DNA of 37,600 nucleotides, from positions 1 through 37,600 of the forward strand of contig NZ_FOTS01000051.1 in the NCBI RefSeq assembly GCF_900114615.1, read 5' to 3'. Made by a program: the position numbers and the translations under genes. The notes below the pieces were generated by a model that did no database searches, had not been told where the DNA came from, and was given only the letters and a program-made list of their open reading frames with translations. Origin of the DNA: Pelosinus propionicus DSM 13327 (lineage in GTDB: Bacteria; Bacillota; Negativicutes; DSM-13327). Below are positions 16,516-24,867 of the stretch, in pieces. The number at the start of each line of letters is the position of its first letter. Within the stretch, counting starts at the first letter, position 1.

Positions 16516-16555
16516 AAAAAACACTTGACGTTGTATTTGTCAGGTGTTTTTTTTT
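16516..16555 (+). terminator. hairpin with long T-run in the spoIIE upstream region
   Basis: Arms AAAAACACTTGAC and GTCAGGTGTTTTT pair with one wobble around a GTTGTATTT loop, followed by nine T. It is the second terminator-like structure within 150 bp, after the one ending yabR, and lies between the two candidate 0A boxes. Confidence 0.7.
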
Positions 16556-16570
16556 ACTTTTAATTGACTT

Positions 16571-16579
16571 TTTGTCGGA
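16571..16579 (+). promoter_or_regulatory. second candidate Spo0A box upstream of spoIIE
   Basis: TTTGTCGGA matches 8 of 9 positions of TTTGTCGAA. It is on the opposite strand to the box at 16488-16496. A TTGACT at 16564-16569 could be a -35, but no good -10 follows at normal spacing. Confidence 0.4.
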
Positions 16580-16643
16580 ATTTTTGTTCCGTAACAGACT
16601 TATTCAGACAAAGAATGAATACCAATATATGTAAAATAATAAT

Positions 16644-16752
16644 ATGTCCTAGTATCCCATTTATCGGGAATCTGTAAGGCGGCGATAACAGAAGCAGGAT
16701 GGAAAAGGACTGCTAAAGTAACAGAGTTCTTGCTGATGAGATACTAGTATAT
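16644..16752 (+). other. structured leader region upstream of spoIIE, unassigned
   Basis: CTAGTATC (16649-16656) is perfectly complementary to GATACTAG (16740-16747). The stem extends inward across one mismatch (CATT with GATG) and outward across another, giving about 16 pairs. Inside lie two adjacent small hairpins: TCTGT/ACAGA (16671-16675 with 16688-16692) and AGCAG/CTGCT (16693-16697 with 16710-16714). The layout of a closing stem around a junction resembles a cis-regulatory RNA, but I match it to no known riboswitch class. The rest of the 16404-16804 gap holds two terminators and the 0A boxes. Confidence 0.45.
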
Positions 16753-16804
16753 TTGATAAGGGGTAACTCTCCTGTTGGTATTATATGAATAGAGGTGAAT
16801 CATT

Positions 16805-19255
16805 ATGCCAAAAGTAACTGTTATTACTTTGCCGAATGAGATGCTAGATGTACCACAACCAAAAACTGAGAAGAAACAAGCACCTCGACACTTGTCTTTT
16901 AAGACGATTTTATACAAGGGATATTGTATGTTTCTGCCGATCATGCAGACGCAAAATTGGTTTATCAATATGTTATCCTTTTTATTGGCACGAGTTACGA
17001 TTATGGGAGACATTGCACCAATTGGATTGGCCTTTTTTGCTGCGGTAGCGCAACTGCAAAAAAAACGAGCTTTTACGGTAGGATTATGGTGCATTGCAGG
17101 AGTATTATCAGCGGGATATTATGTAGAAGTTGGCACCTATGTCGCAACAATGCTCTTATATTATTTGTGGTCAGATAAAATTACACGGTTGCACAAGAAA
17201 ATAATGGCCGTGCCTCTATTGGCATTTTGCGTGATCCTATGTTATGGATTCGTAATCAGCTTATTTTCACAAGCAACTTTGTACAATTTCTTATTACAAA
17301 TATTTGATGCGAGTACTTGTTTGGTGTTGTCTTATATTTTTATGTATGGGGTGCCGATGTTACTAGAGAAACAATCAATTTATTCTCAACAATATATGAC
17401 CAGTGAACGCGTCAGTTGCATGATCCTACTTCTAGCCATTGCTGTCGCTGGATTGGGGAATATCATTGTCTTTGACTATAATATTCGTAATATGGCGGGA
17501 TGTCTTTTAATCATGGCGATGTCGCTTGCTGGCGGCCCAGGACTTGGTGCTTGTGTGGGTGTAGTGATTGGACTGGTTATTGGATTAAGTGATGGAAATG
17601 CAACGCTGACTGTATCTTTATATGCGGTGGCAGGTGTTTTAGCAGGAGCTTTTCGCGGATTGGGAAAATTTGCAGTCATATTGGGATTCATATTAGGAAG
17701 TGTGATTACTATATTATATTTTGGACAAGATCAGCAATTATTGCGAGCACTAAGTGAATGTGCAATCGCAGGAGGAATGTTCTTCTTGGTACCCAGCAAG
17801 GGGGTAGCCAATTGGTGTAATCTTGCTTTTTCCTCTCCAACGTCTGTATCTGCAGCCGATAATTCCCTGCATGTGCAAGAAACGGTATCTAAAATTAAAA
17901 ATATTGCAGAGGTATTTCATGAGTTAGCTGGAACATTTGGCAGTATTGTTGAAGATACAAAAGGGAAGATTCGGGATGATCAATTAGCCAAAACACTTTC
18001 TACTGTAGGGGAGCAGTTATGTGTAAATTGCGGTAAAAGACCTCAGTGCTGGGAGGCAGATTTTTATCGCACCTACCATGGGATCTTAGAACTGCTTGAG
18101 CAGACCGACATCAAATCTATGCCTATAAGCAATTTGCCGAAAGTATTTCAAGACAATTGTATTCGAAAGAAAGAACTAATAGAGACGATCGGATTGGTAA
18201 CTGAACGGAATATTACTGCATCCTTTTGGCAAAAGAGAATCATTGAGCAGCGCCAAATTGTTACTGAACAAATGGAAGCTACTAGTGTGATTATTAGTAA
18301 CTTAGCTTATGAAATCGGTAAAGTTGAGCATTCAAATAAAGCTTTATCTTTGGTATTGCAAGAAAAGGCAGCGATGTTGGAATGTTCTCTTACCGGAGTA
18401 AGGGTGACAGGAAAACAAGGAGGAGCTGTGATTGAGGCCAGTAAATCTCCCTGTAATAATAAGAAAGAGTGTATCAATACTATTTTGCCTTTAGCATCAA
18501 GTATCATGAAAGAAAAATTAATGTTAAAAGCGGAATGTGGCGATACCATTAAGAAAAAAAGATGTACCTTAGCCATGAAAGTAGCAACGCGGTTTCAAAT
18601 AGAAACTGGTATTGCTAGCTTTGCAAAAGAGGGGCAAGGAATATGTGGTGATACTTGCACAGTAATTCCTTTGTATAAAGGAAAGATAGCATTGATACTA
18701 AGTGATGGTATGGGAAGCGGTAAAAAGGCAGCTCTTGAGAGTAATATGGCCATAAAATTTTTGCAAAGGCTATTATCAGTTGGGTTTGATACTACAATAG
18801 CAGTAAAGACAGTGAATTCAATGCTGCTATTGCGCACTCCTGATGAGTCTTTCGTGACTCTTGATATGGCAGTGATTGATACGTATTCAGGAGAGACTGA
18901 ATTCTTGAAGATTGGAGCGGCGCCGAGTTTTATTAAGAGGGTTAGAGAGGTTATGACTATCAAATCATCGTCGCTGCCAATTGGTATTTTACAGCAGATT
19001 GAAATTAAGCCGCTAAAAGAAATAGTAGTTGAGGGCGACTTTATCATCATGGTTAGTGATGGAATTGTGGATGTTCCCCAAAGCAGCTTAGATAAGGAAA
19101 ATTGGTTAGCTAATTTTTTACGAAGAGGAGTCAATACCAAACCTCAGGCATTGGCAGAGCAGATTCTCGCTCAAGCATTACTAATGTCTGGCAATCGAGT
19201 ACATGATGATATGACAGTTATGGTTGCAAAAGTGGCTCAAAATACAGACGTATAA
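16805..19255 (+). CDS. spoIIE: stage II sporulation protein E, membrane PP2C phosphatase
   Basis: SpoIIE dephosphorylates SpoIIAA to release sigma-F in the forespore and also acts at the polar septum. The protein has 816 residues, near the 827 of B. subtilis. Residues ~45-325 hold about ten membrane helices. The central region has the cysteine cluster CVNCGKRPQCW near 400-411, seen also in other SpoIIE. The C-terminal PP2C domain (about 595-815) has metal-binding aspartates at Asp634 in LSDGMGSGKKAA and Asp752 in VSDGIVDVP. The ATG at 16805 follows AGAGGTGA. Candidate 0A boxes and a structured leader precede it; a strong terminator follows, so it is monocistronic. Confidence 0.95.
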   Translation: MPKVTVITLPNEMLDVPQPKTEKKQAPRHLSFKTILYKGYCMFLPIMQTQNWFINMLSFLLARVTIMGDIAPIGLAFFAAVAQLQKKRAFTVGLWCIAGVLSAGYYVEVGTYVATMLLYYLWSDKITRLHKKIMAVPLLAFCVILCYGFVISLFSQATLYNFLLQIFDASTCLVLSYIFMYGVPMLLEKQSIYSQQYMTSERVSCMILLLAIAVAGLGNIIVFDYNIRNMAGCLLIMAMSLAGGPGLGACVGVVIGLVIGLSDGNATLTVSLYAVAGVLAGAFRGLGKFAVILGFILGSVITILYFGQDQQLLRALSECAIAGGMFFLVPSKGVANWCNLAFSSPTSVSAADNSLHVQETVSKIKNIAEVFHELAGTFGSIVEDTKGKIRDDQLAKTLSTVGEQLCVNCGKRPQCWEADFYRTYHGILELLEQTDIKSMPISNLPKVFQDNCIRKKELIETIGLVTERNITASFWQKRIIEQRQIVTEQMEATSVIISNLAYEIGKVEHSNKALSLVLQEKAAMLECSLTGVRVTGKQGGAVIEASKSPCNNKKECINTILPLASSIMKEKLMLKAECGDTIKKKRCTLAMKVATRFQIETGIASFAKEGQGICGDTCTVIPLYKGKIALILSDGMGSGKKAALESNMAIKFLQRLLSVGFDTTIAVKTVNSMLLLRTPDESFVTLDMAVIDTYSGETEFLKIGAAPSFIKRVREVMTIKSSSLPIGILQQIEIKPLKEIVVEGDFIIMVSDGIVDVPQSSLDKENWLANFLRRGVNTKPQALAEQILAQALLMSGNRVHDDMTVMVAKVAQNTDV

Positions 19256-19294
19256 TGACAAGTATATAAATCTTCAAAGAGAATTACTCATGAT

Positions 19295-19331
19295 AAAAAT
19301 AACCCAGGATAGAATATCCTGGGTTATTTTT
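19295..19331 (+). terminator. rho-independent terminator of spoIIE
   Basis: Arms AAAAATAACCCAGGATA and TATCCTGGGTTATTTTT are perfectly complementary over 17 bp around a GAA loop, with the T-run built into the 3' arm. Confidence 0.92.
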
Positions 19332-19417
19332 ATTGCAATTGCAGGAAAATATAATAAAGCGCGAGAATAAGATAACACTGATTTAGATGTTGAAAATAGT
19401 ATGGGCGGTGTACATAC

Positions 19418-20176
19418 GTGACAATCTCATTGGAGCAAATGGTTTCATTAGCAGCACTGGCAGGTGAGGTCATGTTAAAGAATGGAGCAGAAACCTATCG
19501 TATAGAAGAAACTATGGATCATATGGCCGAAGCTTGCGGTGCCAGCACGGTGGAGAGTTTTGTCATTCCGACAGGAGTCTTTTTAACAGTAACCGATGAA
19601 TTGGGACACACCTTAACTGTTATGCGGCGAGTACGAGAGCGTACCATTAATCTGGATCGGATTTCAAAGGTAAATGAGTTATCACGAAGCTTAGTAGCTC
19701 AGCGTATGGGATATGAGGATGCGAAAGGAATTTTAACCAGTATTAGCAAAGAACGAACCGGATTTTCATTATTGCCGTCTATGGTAGCGTCGGGAGTTAT
19801 TGGAGGTGGCACTGCAGTCTTACAAAATGCACTTTTTTTTGAGATAGTAGCTGCCTTTGCAGCGGCCATGGTCGTACGTTACATTGCTCATATCGTCTCA
19901 AAATTACATGGTATACAATTTTCTTTTGAGTTTCTTGGTGGTATGGCTGTTGCTTTGTGTGGTGTACTCCTACATTCAATTTGGCCTCATTTGCGACCTG
20001 ATGCTGTCATTATTGGTGGCATCATGCCTTTAGTTCCTGGGGTAGCCATTACCAATGCCATTCGGGATGTGATTGCAGGTGATTTGCTAAGTGGTCTGTC
20101 TCGAGGGTTAGAAGCTGCATTAACAGCGGCAGCCGTTGCTATGGGTGTGGTAATTATATTGGCTTTTAAGGTATAA
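19418..20176 (+). CDS. threonine/serine exporter family, N-terminal-domain subunit
   Basis: A 252-residue membrane protein of the ThrE_1 (DUF1212) type. A soluble N-terminal half contains GEVMLKNGAETYRIEETMDHM and VESFVIPTGVFLTV, then about five membrane helices include GGIMPLVPGVAITNAIRD. In Corynebacterium ThrE one polypeptide carries both this and the following module. Here they are split into two genes 12 bp apart. Start is a GTG at 19418 with GGGCGGTG 7 bp before it. The physiological substrate is not shown by the sequence. Confidence 0.82.
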   Translation: MTISLEQMVSLAALAGEVMLKNGAETYRIEETMDHMAEACGASTVESFVIPTGVFLTVTDELGHTLTVMRRVRERTINLDRISKVNELSRSLVAQRMGYEDAKGILTSISKERTGFSLLPSMVASGVIGGGTAVLQNALFFEIVAAFAAAMVVRYIAHIVSKLHGIQFSFEFLGGMAVALCGVLLHSIWPHLRPDAVIIGGIMPLVPGVAITNAIRDVIAGDLLSGLSRGLEAALTAAAVAMGVVIILAFKV

Positions 20177-20188
20177 TGAGGTGAGGCT

Positions 20189-20647
20189 TTGTTAATCGTA
20201 AAAATAATAGCAGTGCTATTAATTTCTGCATCGGTGGGTATATTATATCGCATTCCTCGCAAATTATTATTATACGTTAGTTTTGTAGGCATGATGGCCT
20301 GGCTGATCATGTACACTACGATGATATTTGGGGCAAATGGAATATTAGCTGATTTCTTAGCGAGTGTAGCTGTTGGGGTAATAGCTGAAATTTTGGCACG
20401 TATTCTTCGAAAGCCAGCGACTATTTTTATTATTCCGGGATTTATTCCTTTGGTTCCGGGAGGTGATGCCTATATGACGATGCTTTACATGGTGGAAGGA
20501 AATTATGTGTATGGGGTAGCAAAAGGGATGCAGACGATACTAACGGCAGGAGCCATTGCATTTGGCATCTTTGTCAGCTCTACTCTTTTTCGCTTAATTA
20601 AAAACTATAATTTGGAGAGTTGCAGTACTGATGTTAGAAAAAGTTAA
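20189..20647 (+). CDS. threonine/serine exporter family, C-terminal-domain subunit
   Basis: A 152-residue protein of the ThrE_2 (DUF3815) type with four to five hydrophobic helices and the motif IIPGFIPLVPGGDAYMTM, echoing the partner's MPLVPGVAITNAI. It starts at a TTG at 20189 right after GAGGTGAGG. It presumably forms a hetero-oligomer with the preceding subunit. Its 3' end overlaps tilS by 17 bp, tying amino-acid export to the tilS-hpt-ftsH block in one transcript. Confidence 0.8.
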   Translation: MLIVKIIAVLLISASVGILYRIPRKLLLYVSFVGMMAWLIMYTTMIFGANGILADFLASVAVGVIAEILARILRKPATIFIIPGFIPLVPGGDAYMTMLYMVEGNYVYGVAKGMQTILTAGAIAFGIFVSSTLFRLIKNYNLESCSTDVRKS

Positions 20648-22025
20648 AGCATGGATAGATCGGCATGGATTATTAGCACAAAGAGATACGATTGTAGTGG
20701 CTTGCTCAGGCGGACCAGATTCATTAGCATTGCTACATATCCTTGCTGAATTTCGCTCAGAATATAGTATAAGCATAGTTGTTGCTCATGTTGATCATAT
20801 GTTACGTGGTGAAGAATCTGCTATGGAAGCAGCTTTTGTAGTGGATTTTTGTGCCAAACGCAGTTTAATATGTTATCATAAAGCGATTGATGTCCCTGCT
20901 TTTATGAAAGAGACGGGTAAGTCAGGAGAGGAAGCTGCTCGAATTGTACGTTATCAGTATTTACGGCAGGTCGCGAAAACGGTGGGTGGTGCTAAGATTG
21001 CTACAGGACATCATCGGGACGACCAGGCAGAAACTGTATTAATGAATATCCTGCGAGGATCAGGCAGCGCTGGAATACGAGGGATACAACCAATGAATGG
21101 CGATATTATCAGACCGCTGCTTTCGGTTAGCAGGGCTGATATTATAGCGTATTGCAAAACGAATCAGCTTGAACCTAAATTTGATAGTTCAAACTTTGAA
21201 ACCAATTATTTGCGCAATCGTATTCGCATTCATCTTTTGCCTGAGTTAGAAAAACAGTATAATGTTGCTGTTAAAGATTCATTGTGCAGAACTGCAACTA
21301 TTGTTGGCGATGAGCATGATTTTATTCACCATACAGCTAAGAGTATATGGCAAGAAGCCGTGAAAGACGAAGATCACTGCTTATTGCTTATTGCTGAAAA
21401 GATGAAATTGGTACATATTGCTGTTACGCGTGAAATAATTCGATTAGCAATTGAAAAAAAACAAGGTTCTTTAACAGGAATAAGCTTTTATCATGTGGAA
21501 AGTTTGATAGAAATGCTTTTTCATGGGCGGGTGGGAAGCATTTTACAGTTACCTGGTGGGTTGACAACCTACAAAACTTATGATGGACTATACGTAGGAG
21601 AAAAGCCATCTGCTGTGACGAATCAGGCAGCCTATTCTGGACAAGAATTAACAATTCCCGGTATTACCGAAATTCAGCAATTGGGTATACATATCAGCGT
21701 AGAGCTGACTGCGATACGGATAAAAAGTCAGATGAATATGGCTGTTTTTGATGCAGATGAGCTATTATTGCCTTTATTTGTTCGTACTCGTCGTGTAGGT
21801 GATCGCTTTATCCCTCTTGGGTTTGATGGAAATAAAAAAGTGAAGGATTATTTTATTGATGAAAAAATTTCTCAAGAAGTGAGAGATTCGATACCCATTA
21901 TTTGCGATGAAGGCGGTATCCTTTGGATTGGAGGTTATCGTCAAAGCCGACGTGGCGAAGTCACCGATAAAACAAAACAGTTTTTGCGAATAAGCATTTT
22001 AGAAAATGCAATAAAAAATAATTAA
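20631..22025 (+). CDS. tilS: tRNA(Ile)-lysidine synthetase TilS
   Basis: TilS attaches lysine to C34 of tRNA-Ile(CAU), switching its reading to AUA; essential. The PP-loop ATP pyrophosphatase motif SGGPDS is at residues 26-31, followed by HVDHMLRGEES and TGHHRDDQAETVLMN. The C-terminal TilS domain ends with the typical RTRRVGDRFIPLGF, KKVKDYFIDEKI and WIGGYRQS. At 464 residues it is normal for Firmicutes. The ATG at 20631 lies inside the preceding gene with GGAGAG 13 bp upstream, so coupling is likely. The order tilS-hpt-ftsH is conserved in Firmicutes. Confidence 0.94.
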   Translation: MLEKVKAWIDRHGLLAQRDTIVVACSGGPDSLALLHILAEFRSEYSISIVVAHVDHMLRGEESAMEAAFVVDFCAKRSLICYHKAIDVPAFMKETGKSGEEAARIVRYQYLRQVAKTVGGAKIATGHHRDDQAETVLMNILRGSGSAGIRGIQPMNGDIIRPLLSVSRADIIAYCKTNQLEPKFDSSNFETNYLRNRIRIHLLPELEKQYNVAVKDSLCRTATIVGDEHDFIHHTAKSIWQEAVKDEDHCLLLIAEKMKLVHIAVTREIIRLAIEKKQGSLTGISFYHVESLIEMLFHGRVGSILQLPGGLTTYKTYDGLYVGEKPSAVTNQAAYSGQELTIPGITEIQQLGIHISVELTAIRIKSQMNMAVFDADELLLPLFVRTRRVGDRFIPLGFDGNKKVKDYFIDEKISQEVRDSIPIICDEGGILWIGGYRQSRRGEVTDKTKQFLRISILENAIKNN

Positions 22026-22037
22026 AATTTTAATCAG

Positions 22038-22069
22038 TTTACATTTTTTTATTGTGTAATATATATAAT
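22038..22069 (+). promoter_or_regulatory. possible sigma-A promoter of hpt
   Basis: TTTACA at 22038-22043 with TATATA (22062-22067, 18-bp spacer) or TATAAT (22064-22069, 20-bp spacer). It lies just before the hpt ribosome site in an AT-rich gap, so chance is possible. Confidence 0.35.
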
Positions 22070-22087
22070 AAAACAGGAGGAACAATA

Positions 22088-22627
22088 GTGATTAATGATG
22101 TGGAAAGAGTCCTGCTCAGTGAGGAGCAATTAGCGGCACGTATAGCAGAAATAGGGGCAGAAATAACTGCTGATTATGCTGGCAAAGAAATCTTAATGAT
22201 TGGGGTATTACGAGGAGCAGTACTTTTTATGGCGGATTTGGCCAGAGCAATTAAAGTGCCGGTAGCAATTGATTTTATGGCTGTGTCCAGTTATGGTGCA
22301 GGGACCAGCTCTAGCGGCGTGGTAAGGATTCTTAAAGACCTTGACGAAAATGTAGAAGGTAAGCATGTTCTAGTGGTAGAAGACATTATTGATTCAGGCT
22401 TAACTTTGAATTATTTAGTCGATAATCTCAAATCGCGCCAGCCAGCCAGCATTAAAATATGTACTCTTCTAAATAAACCAGAACGACGTAAGGTAGATGT
22501 GGATATTGCATATAATGGTTTTACGATACCGGATCATTTTGTAATCGGATATGGACTGGATTATGCTGAAAAATATAGGAATTTACCTTTCATTGGAATC
22601 TTAAAACCTGAAATATATCAAGACTAA
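22088..22627 (+). CDS. hpt: hypoxanthine phosphoribosyltransferase
   Basis: Purine-salvage enzyme converting hypoxanthine or guanine plus PRPP to IMP or GMP in the cytoplasm. The PRPP-binding loop [14 protein letters not shown] lies near residues 96-109, and the N-terminal [14 protein letters not shown] and C-terminal [20 protein letters not shown] are characteristic. I place the start at the GTG at 22088, 7 bp after CAGGAGG, giving 179 residues, the family norm. A longer frame from 22052 would include the ribosome site. Confidence 0.94.
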   Translation: MINDVERVLLSEEQLAARIAEIGAEITADYAGKEILMIGVLRGAVLFMADLARAIKVPVAIDFMAVSSYGAGTSSSGVVRILKDLDENVEGKHVLVVEDIIDSGLTLNYLVDNLKSRQPASIKICTLLNKPERRKVDVDIAYNGFTIPDHFVIGYGLDYAEKYRNLPFIGILKPEIYQD

Positions 22628-22632
22628 GTTTA

Positions 22633-22661
22633 TTGTTAATTATTAGATTTGATGGTATAAT
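22633..22661 (+). promoter_or_regulatory. sigma-A promoter of ftsH with extended -10
   Basis: TTGTTA (22633-22638), 17-bp spacer, then TGG-TATAAT with TATAAT at 22656-22661. The TG one base before the -10 strengthens it. The leader to ftsH is about 75 nt. Confidence 0.6.
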
Positions 22662-22742
22662 ATTTCACTATGGAGGCCAAAGGACATGACAATGCCCATG
22701 GCAGGAAAATAACGTTGGTGCTTCAGTGAGAGGAGGGCTACT

Positions 22743-24641
22743 TTGAATAAATTTTTTCGAAATGTAAGTTTTTATTTGTTGATTATTATCATTGCTATTT
22801 CAATAATTGACTACTATTCCTCACGTACAACGAATAAACAGGAAATTAGCTATACTCAATTTTTACATCAAATTGAGGAACAGAAGGTTCAGAGTGTCAC
22901 GGTTGTCGATAAAGATATTCGAGGCAAACTGACAGATGGTACTGAATTTACCACAATTACACCGAATGATCCTACACTTATTAATACGTTGCGAGAAAAA
23001 AATGTTGATATTAAGGCTGAACAGCCGCCTCAACCACCATGGTGGACTACAATTTTTTCTTCAATCTTGCCGATGCTGCTGTTAATTGGGGTATGGTTCT
23101 TTATTATGCAGCAGACACAAGGCGGCGGAAATCGAGTAATGTCTTTTGGCAAAAGCCGGGCAAAGCTTCATGGTGAAGATAAAATTAAGGTGACCTTTGG
23201 CGATATGGCTGGTGCTGAAGAAGCGAAGCAGGAATTAGAAGAAGTCGTTGAGTTTTTAAAACATCCTAAGAAATTCAATGATTTGGGAGCTCGGATACCC
23301 AAAGGCGTATTGCTATTTGGACCTCCGGGTACTGGTAAAACTCTACTAGCCCGCGCAGTAGCTGGAGAAGCAGGAGTACCGTTCTTTAGCATCAGTGGTT
23401 CTGACTTTGTGGAAATGTTTGTTGGTGTCGGTGCTTCCAGAGTTAGGGACTTGTTCGAACAAGCTAAAAAGAGTGCACCTTGTATTGTGTTTATTGATGA
23501 AATTGATGCCGTAGGACGTCAGCGTGGAGCAGGTCTCGGTGGCGGACATGATGAGCGGGAACAGACATTAAACCAGTTGCTAGTTGAGATGGATGGATTT
23601 GGCGTTAATGAGGGAATTATTATCATTGCAGCGACCAATCGTCCAGATATTCTTGATCCAGCCTTGTTGCGTCCAGGACGCTTTGATAGGCAGATTGTTG
23701 TTGATAAGCCTGACGTTAAGGGACGTTTAGAGATATTGAAAGTTCACACCAAAGGTAAACCAGTAGCGAAAGAAGTGAGTCTTGATGTACTCGCGCGTCG
23801 GACACCTGGTTTTACGGGTGCGGATTTAAGTAACTTAGTAAATGAAGCAGCTCTTTTGGCGGCACGGCGTAATAAAAAACGAATTGATATGCCTGAGATG
23901 GAAGAATCTGTTGAACGTGTTGTTGCAGGACCAGAACGTAAAAGTAAGGTGATTAGTGAGCGCGAGAAAAAACTTACTGCGTATCATGAAGCAGGTCATG
24001 CTTTAATTGGAATGCTGCTGGATAATACGGATCCAGTGCATAAGGTGTCGATCATCCCTCGCGGACGAGCTGGTGGCTATACACTAATGCTGCCGACAGA
24101 GGACCGCTATTATGCTACACGTACTGAATTGCTGGAACAACTCAGTGTTTTATTAGGTGGGCGTGTAGCGGAAGCTGTTGTACTTAAAGAAATTAGTACA
24201 GGTGCACAGAATGATTTAGAACGTGCTACTGACTTGTCACGCAAAATGATTACTGAATATGGCATGAGTGAAAATTTAGGACCAATTACATTTGGTAACA
24301 GACAGCAGCAACAGGTATTCTTAGGACGGGATATTTCTCGTGATCGGAACTATGGTGAAGAAGTAGCTTCTTCTATTGACAAAGAAGTACGTAGGCTGAT
24401 TGAAGGTGCTTACAATAAAACAGAAGCAATGCTGCAAGAAAATATCGATAAGCTTCATTTAATTGCTACTGCTCTTATTGAAAAAGAAACATTGGAAGCC
24501 AGTGATTTGGAAGAACTGTTAGCAAGTGGTCAGATTTCTGAGAAATCTGAAGGAGAGAAAATAGTCCTTTCAAAGAATGAAGATGTTGAGGATACGAATA
24601 GCCAAGCAGGACCGAAAATTGTATATATTTCTCGTTCCTAG
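22743..24641 (+). CDS. ftsH: ATP-dependent zinc metalloprotease FtsH
   Basis: Membrane-anchored hexameric AAA+ protease that degrades damaged membrane and regulatory proteins. In 632 residues it has two membrane helices (about 5-22 and 100-120) flanking an exported domain. The AAA domain has Walker A GPPGTGKT (193-200), Walker [11 protein letters not shown] and the [22 protein letters not shown]. The peptidase domain has the zinc site HEAGH (415-419). Start is a TTG at 22743 with GAGGAGGG just upstream. A small frame at 22686-22712 (MTMPMAGK) with its own GGAGG sits in the leader. In B. subtilis FtsH is needed for sporulation entry. Confidence 0.96.
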   Translation: MNKFFRNVSFYLLIIIIAISIIDYYSSRTTNKQEISYTQFLHQIEEQKVQSVTVVDKDIRGKLTDGTEFTTITPNDPTLINTLREKNVDIKAEQPPQPPWWTTIFSSILPMLLLIGVWFFIMQQTQGGGNRVMSFGKSRAKLHGEDKIKVTFGDMAGAEEAKQELEEVVEFLKHPKKFNDLGARIPKGVLLFGPPGTGKTLLARAVAGEAGVPFFSISGSDFVEMFVGVGASRVRDLFEQAKKSAPCIVFIDEIDAVGRQRGAGLGGGHDEREQTLNQLLVEMDGFGVNEGIIIIAATNRPDILDPALLRPGRFDRQIVVDKPDVKGRLEILKVHTKGKPVAKEVSLDVLARRTPGFTGADLSNLVNEAALLAARRNKKRIDMPEMEESVERVVAGPERKSKVISEREKKLTAYHEAGHALIGMLLDNTDPVHKVSIIPRGRAGGYTLMLPTEDRYYATRTELLEQLSVLLGGRVAEAVVLKEISTGAQNDLERATDLSRKMITEYGMSENLGPITFGNRQQQQVFLGRDISRDRNYGEEVASSIDKEVRRLIEGAYNKTEAMLQENIDKLHLIATALIEKETLEASDLEELLASGQISEKSEGEKIVLSKNEDVEDTNSQAGPKIVYISRS

Positions 24642-24645
24642 TTTT

Positions 24646-24671
24646 AAAGAGCAGGTGTACACCTGCTCTTT
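24646..24671 (+). terminator. terminator after ftsH
   Basis: Perfect 13-bp palindromic arms AAAGAGCAGGTGT and ACACCTGCTCTTT start 4 bp after the ftsH stop, followed by CTTT. The T-tract is short but the stem is strong. Confidence 0.8.
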
Positions 24672-24722
24672 CTTTGTAAAAAAAATGTATAATAGTTTTT
24701 AAAAAAGTAATCAACCACGAAG

Positions 24723-24756
24723 GAAGATTATAAATATTTTAATCTTTATAATCTTC
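24723..24756 (+). repeat. AT-rich inverted repeat upstream of the asparaginase gene
   Basis: Perfect 12-bp arms GAAGATTATAAA (24723-24734) and TTTATAATCTTC (24745-24756) with a 10-base spacer. There is no T-run right after it. It lies about 55 bp before the promoter at 24812, so an operator is possible. Confidence 0.55.
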
Positions 24757-24811
24757 GCGATTCAAAAAGTTTCATTTTTTTGGACGTCTAGTGTTTTTCT
24801 TGTAATAAGTA

Positions 24812-24840
24812 TTGGTATAAGAGAGAGTGTCCGTTATAAT
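24812..24840 (+). promoter_or_regulatory. sigma-A promoter of the asparaginase gene
   Basis: TTGGTA (24812-24817), 17-bp spacer, TATAAT (24835-24840). It is placed 27 bp before the start codon, giving a very short leader. Confidence 0.45.
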
Positions 24841-24867
24841 AGAACTATCAATTGGAGGTGTTTGGGT

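Noticed and set aside
16662-16735. Possible cobalamin riboswitch in the spoIIE leader
   Set aside because: GGGAATC and CTGCTAAAGTAACAG faintly recall B12 elements, but the B12 box and the GCCACTG region are missing and spoIIE has no link to cobalamin.
16404-16804. tRNA genes before spoIIE, as in B. subtilis
   Set aside because: No cloverleaf with a TTCGANNC arm could be found in this gap.
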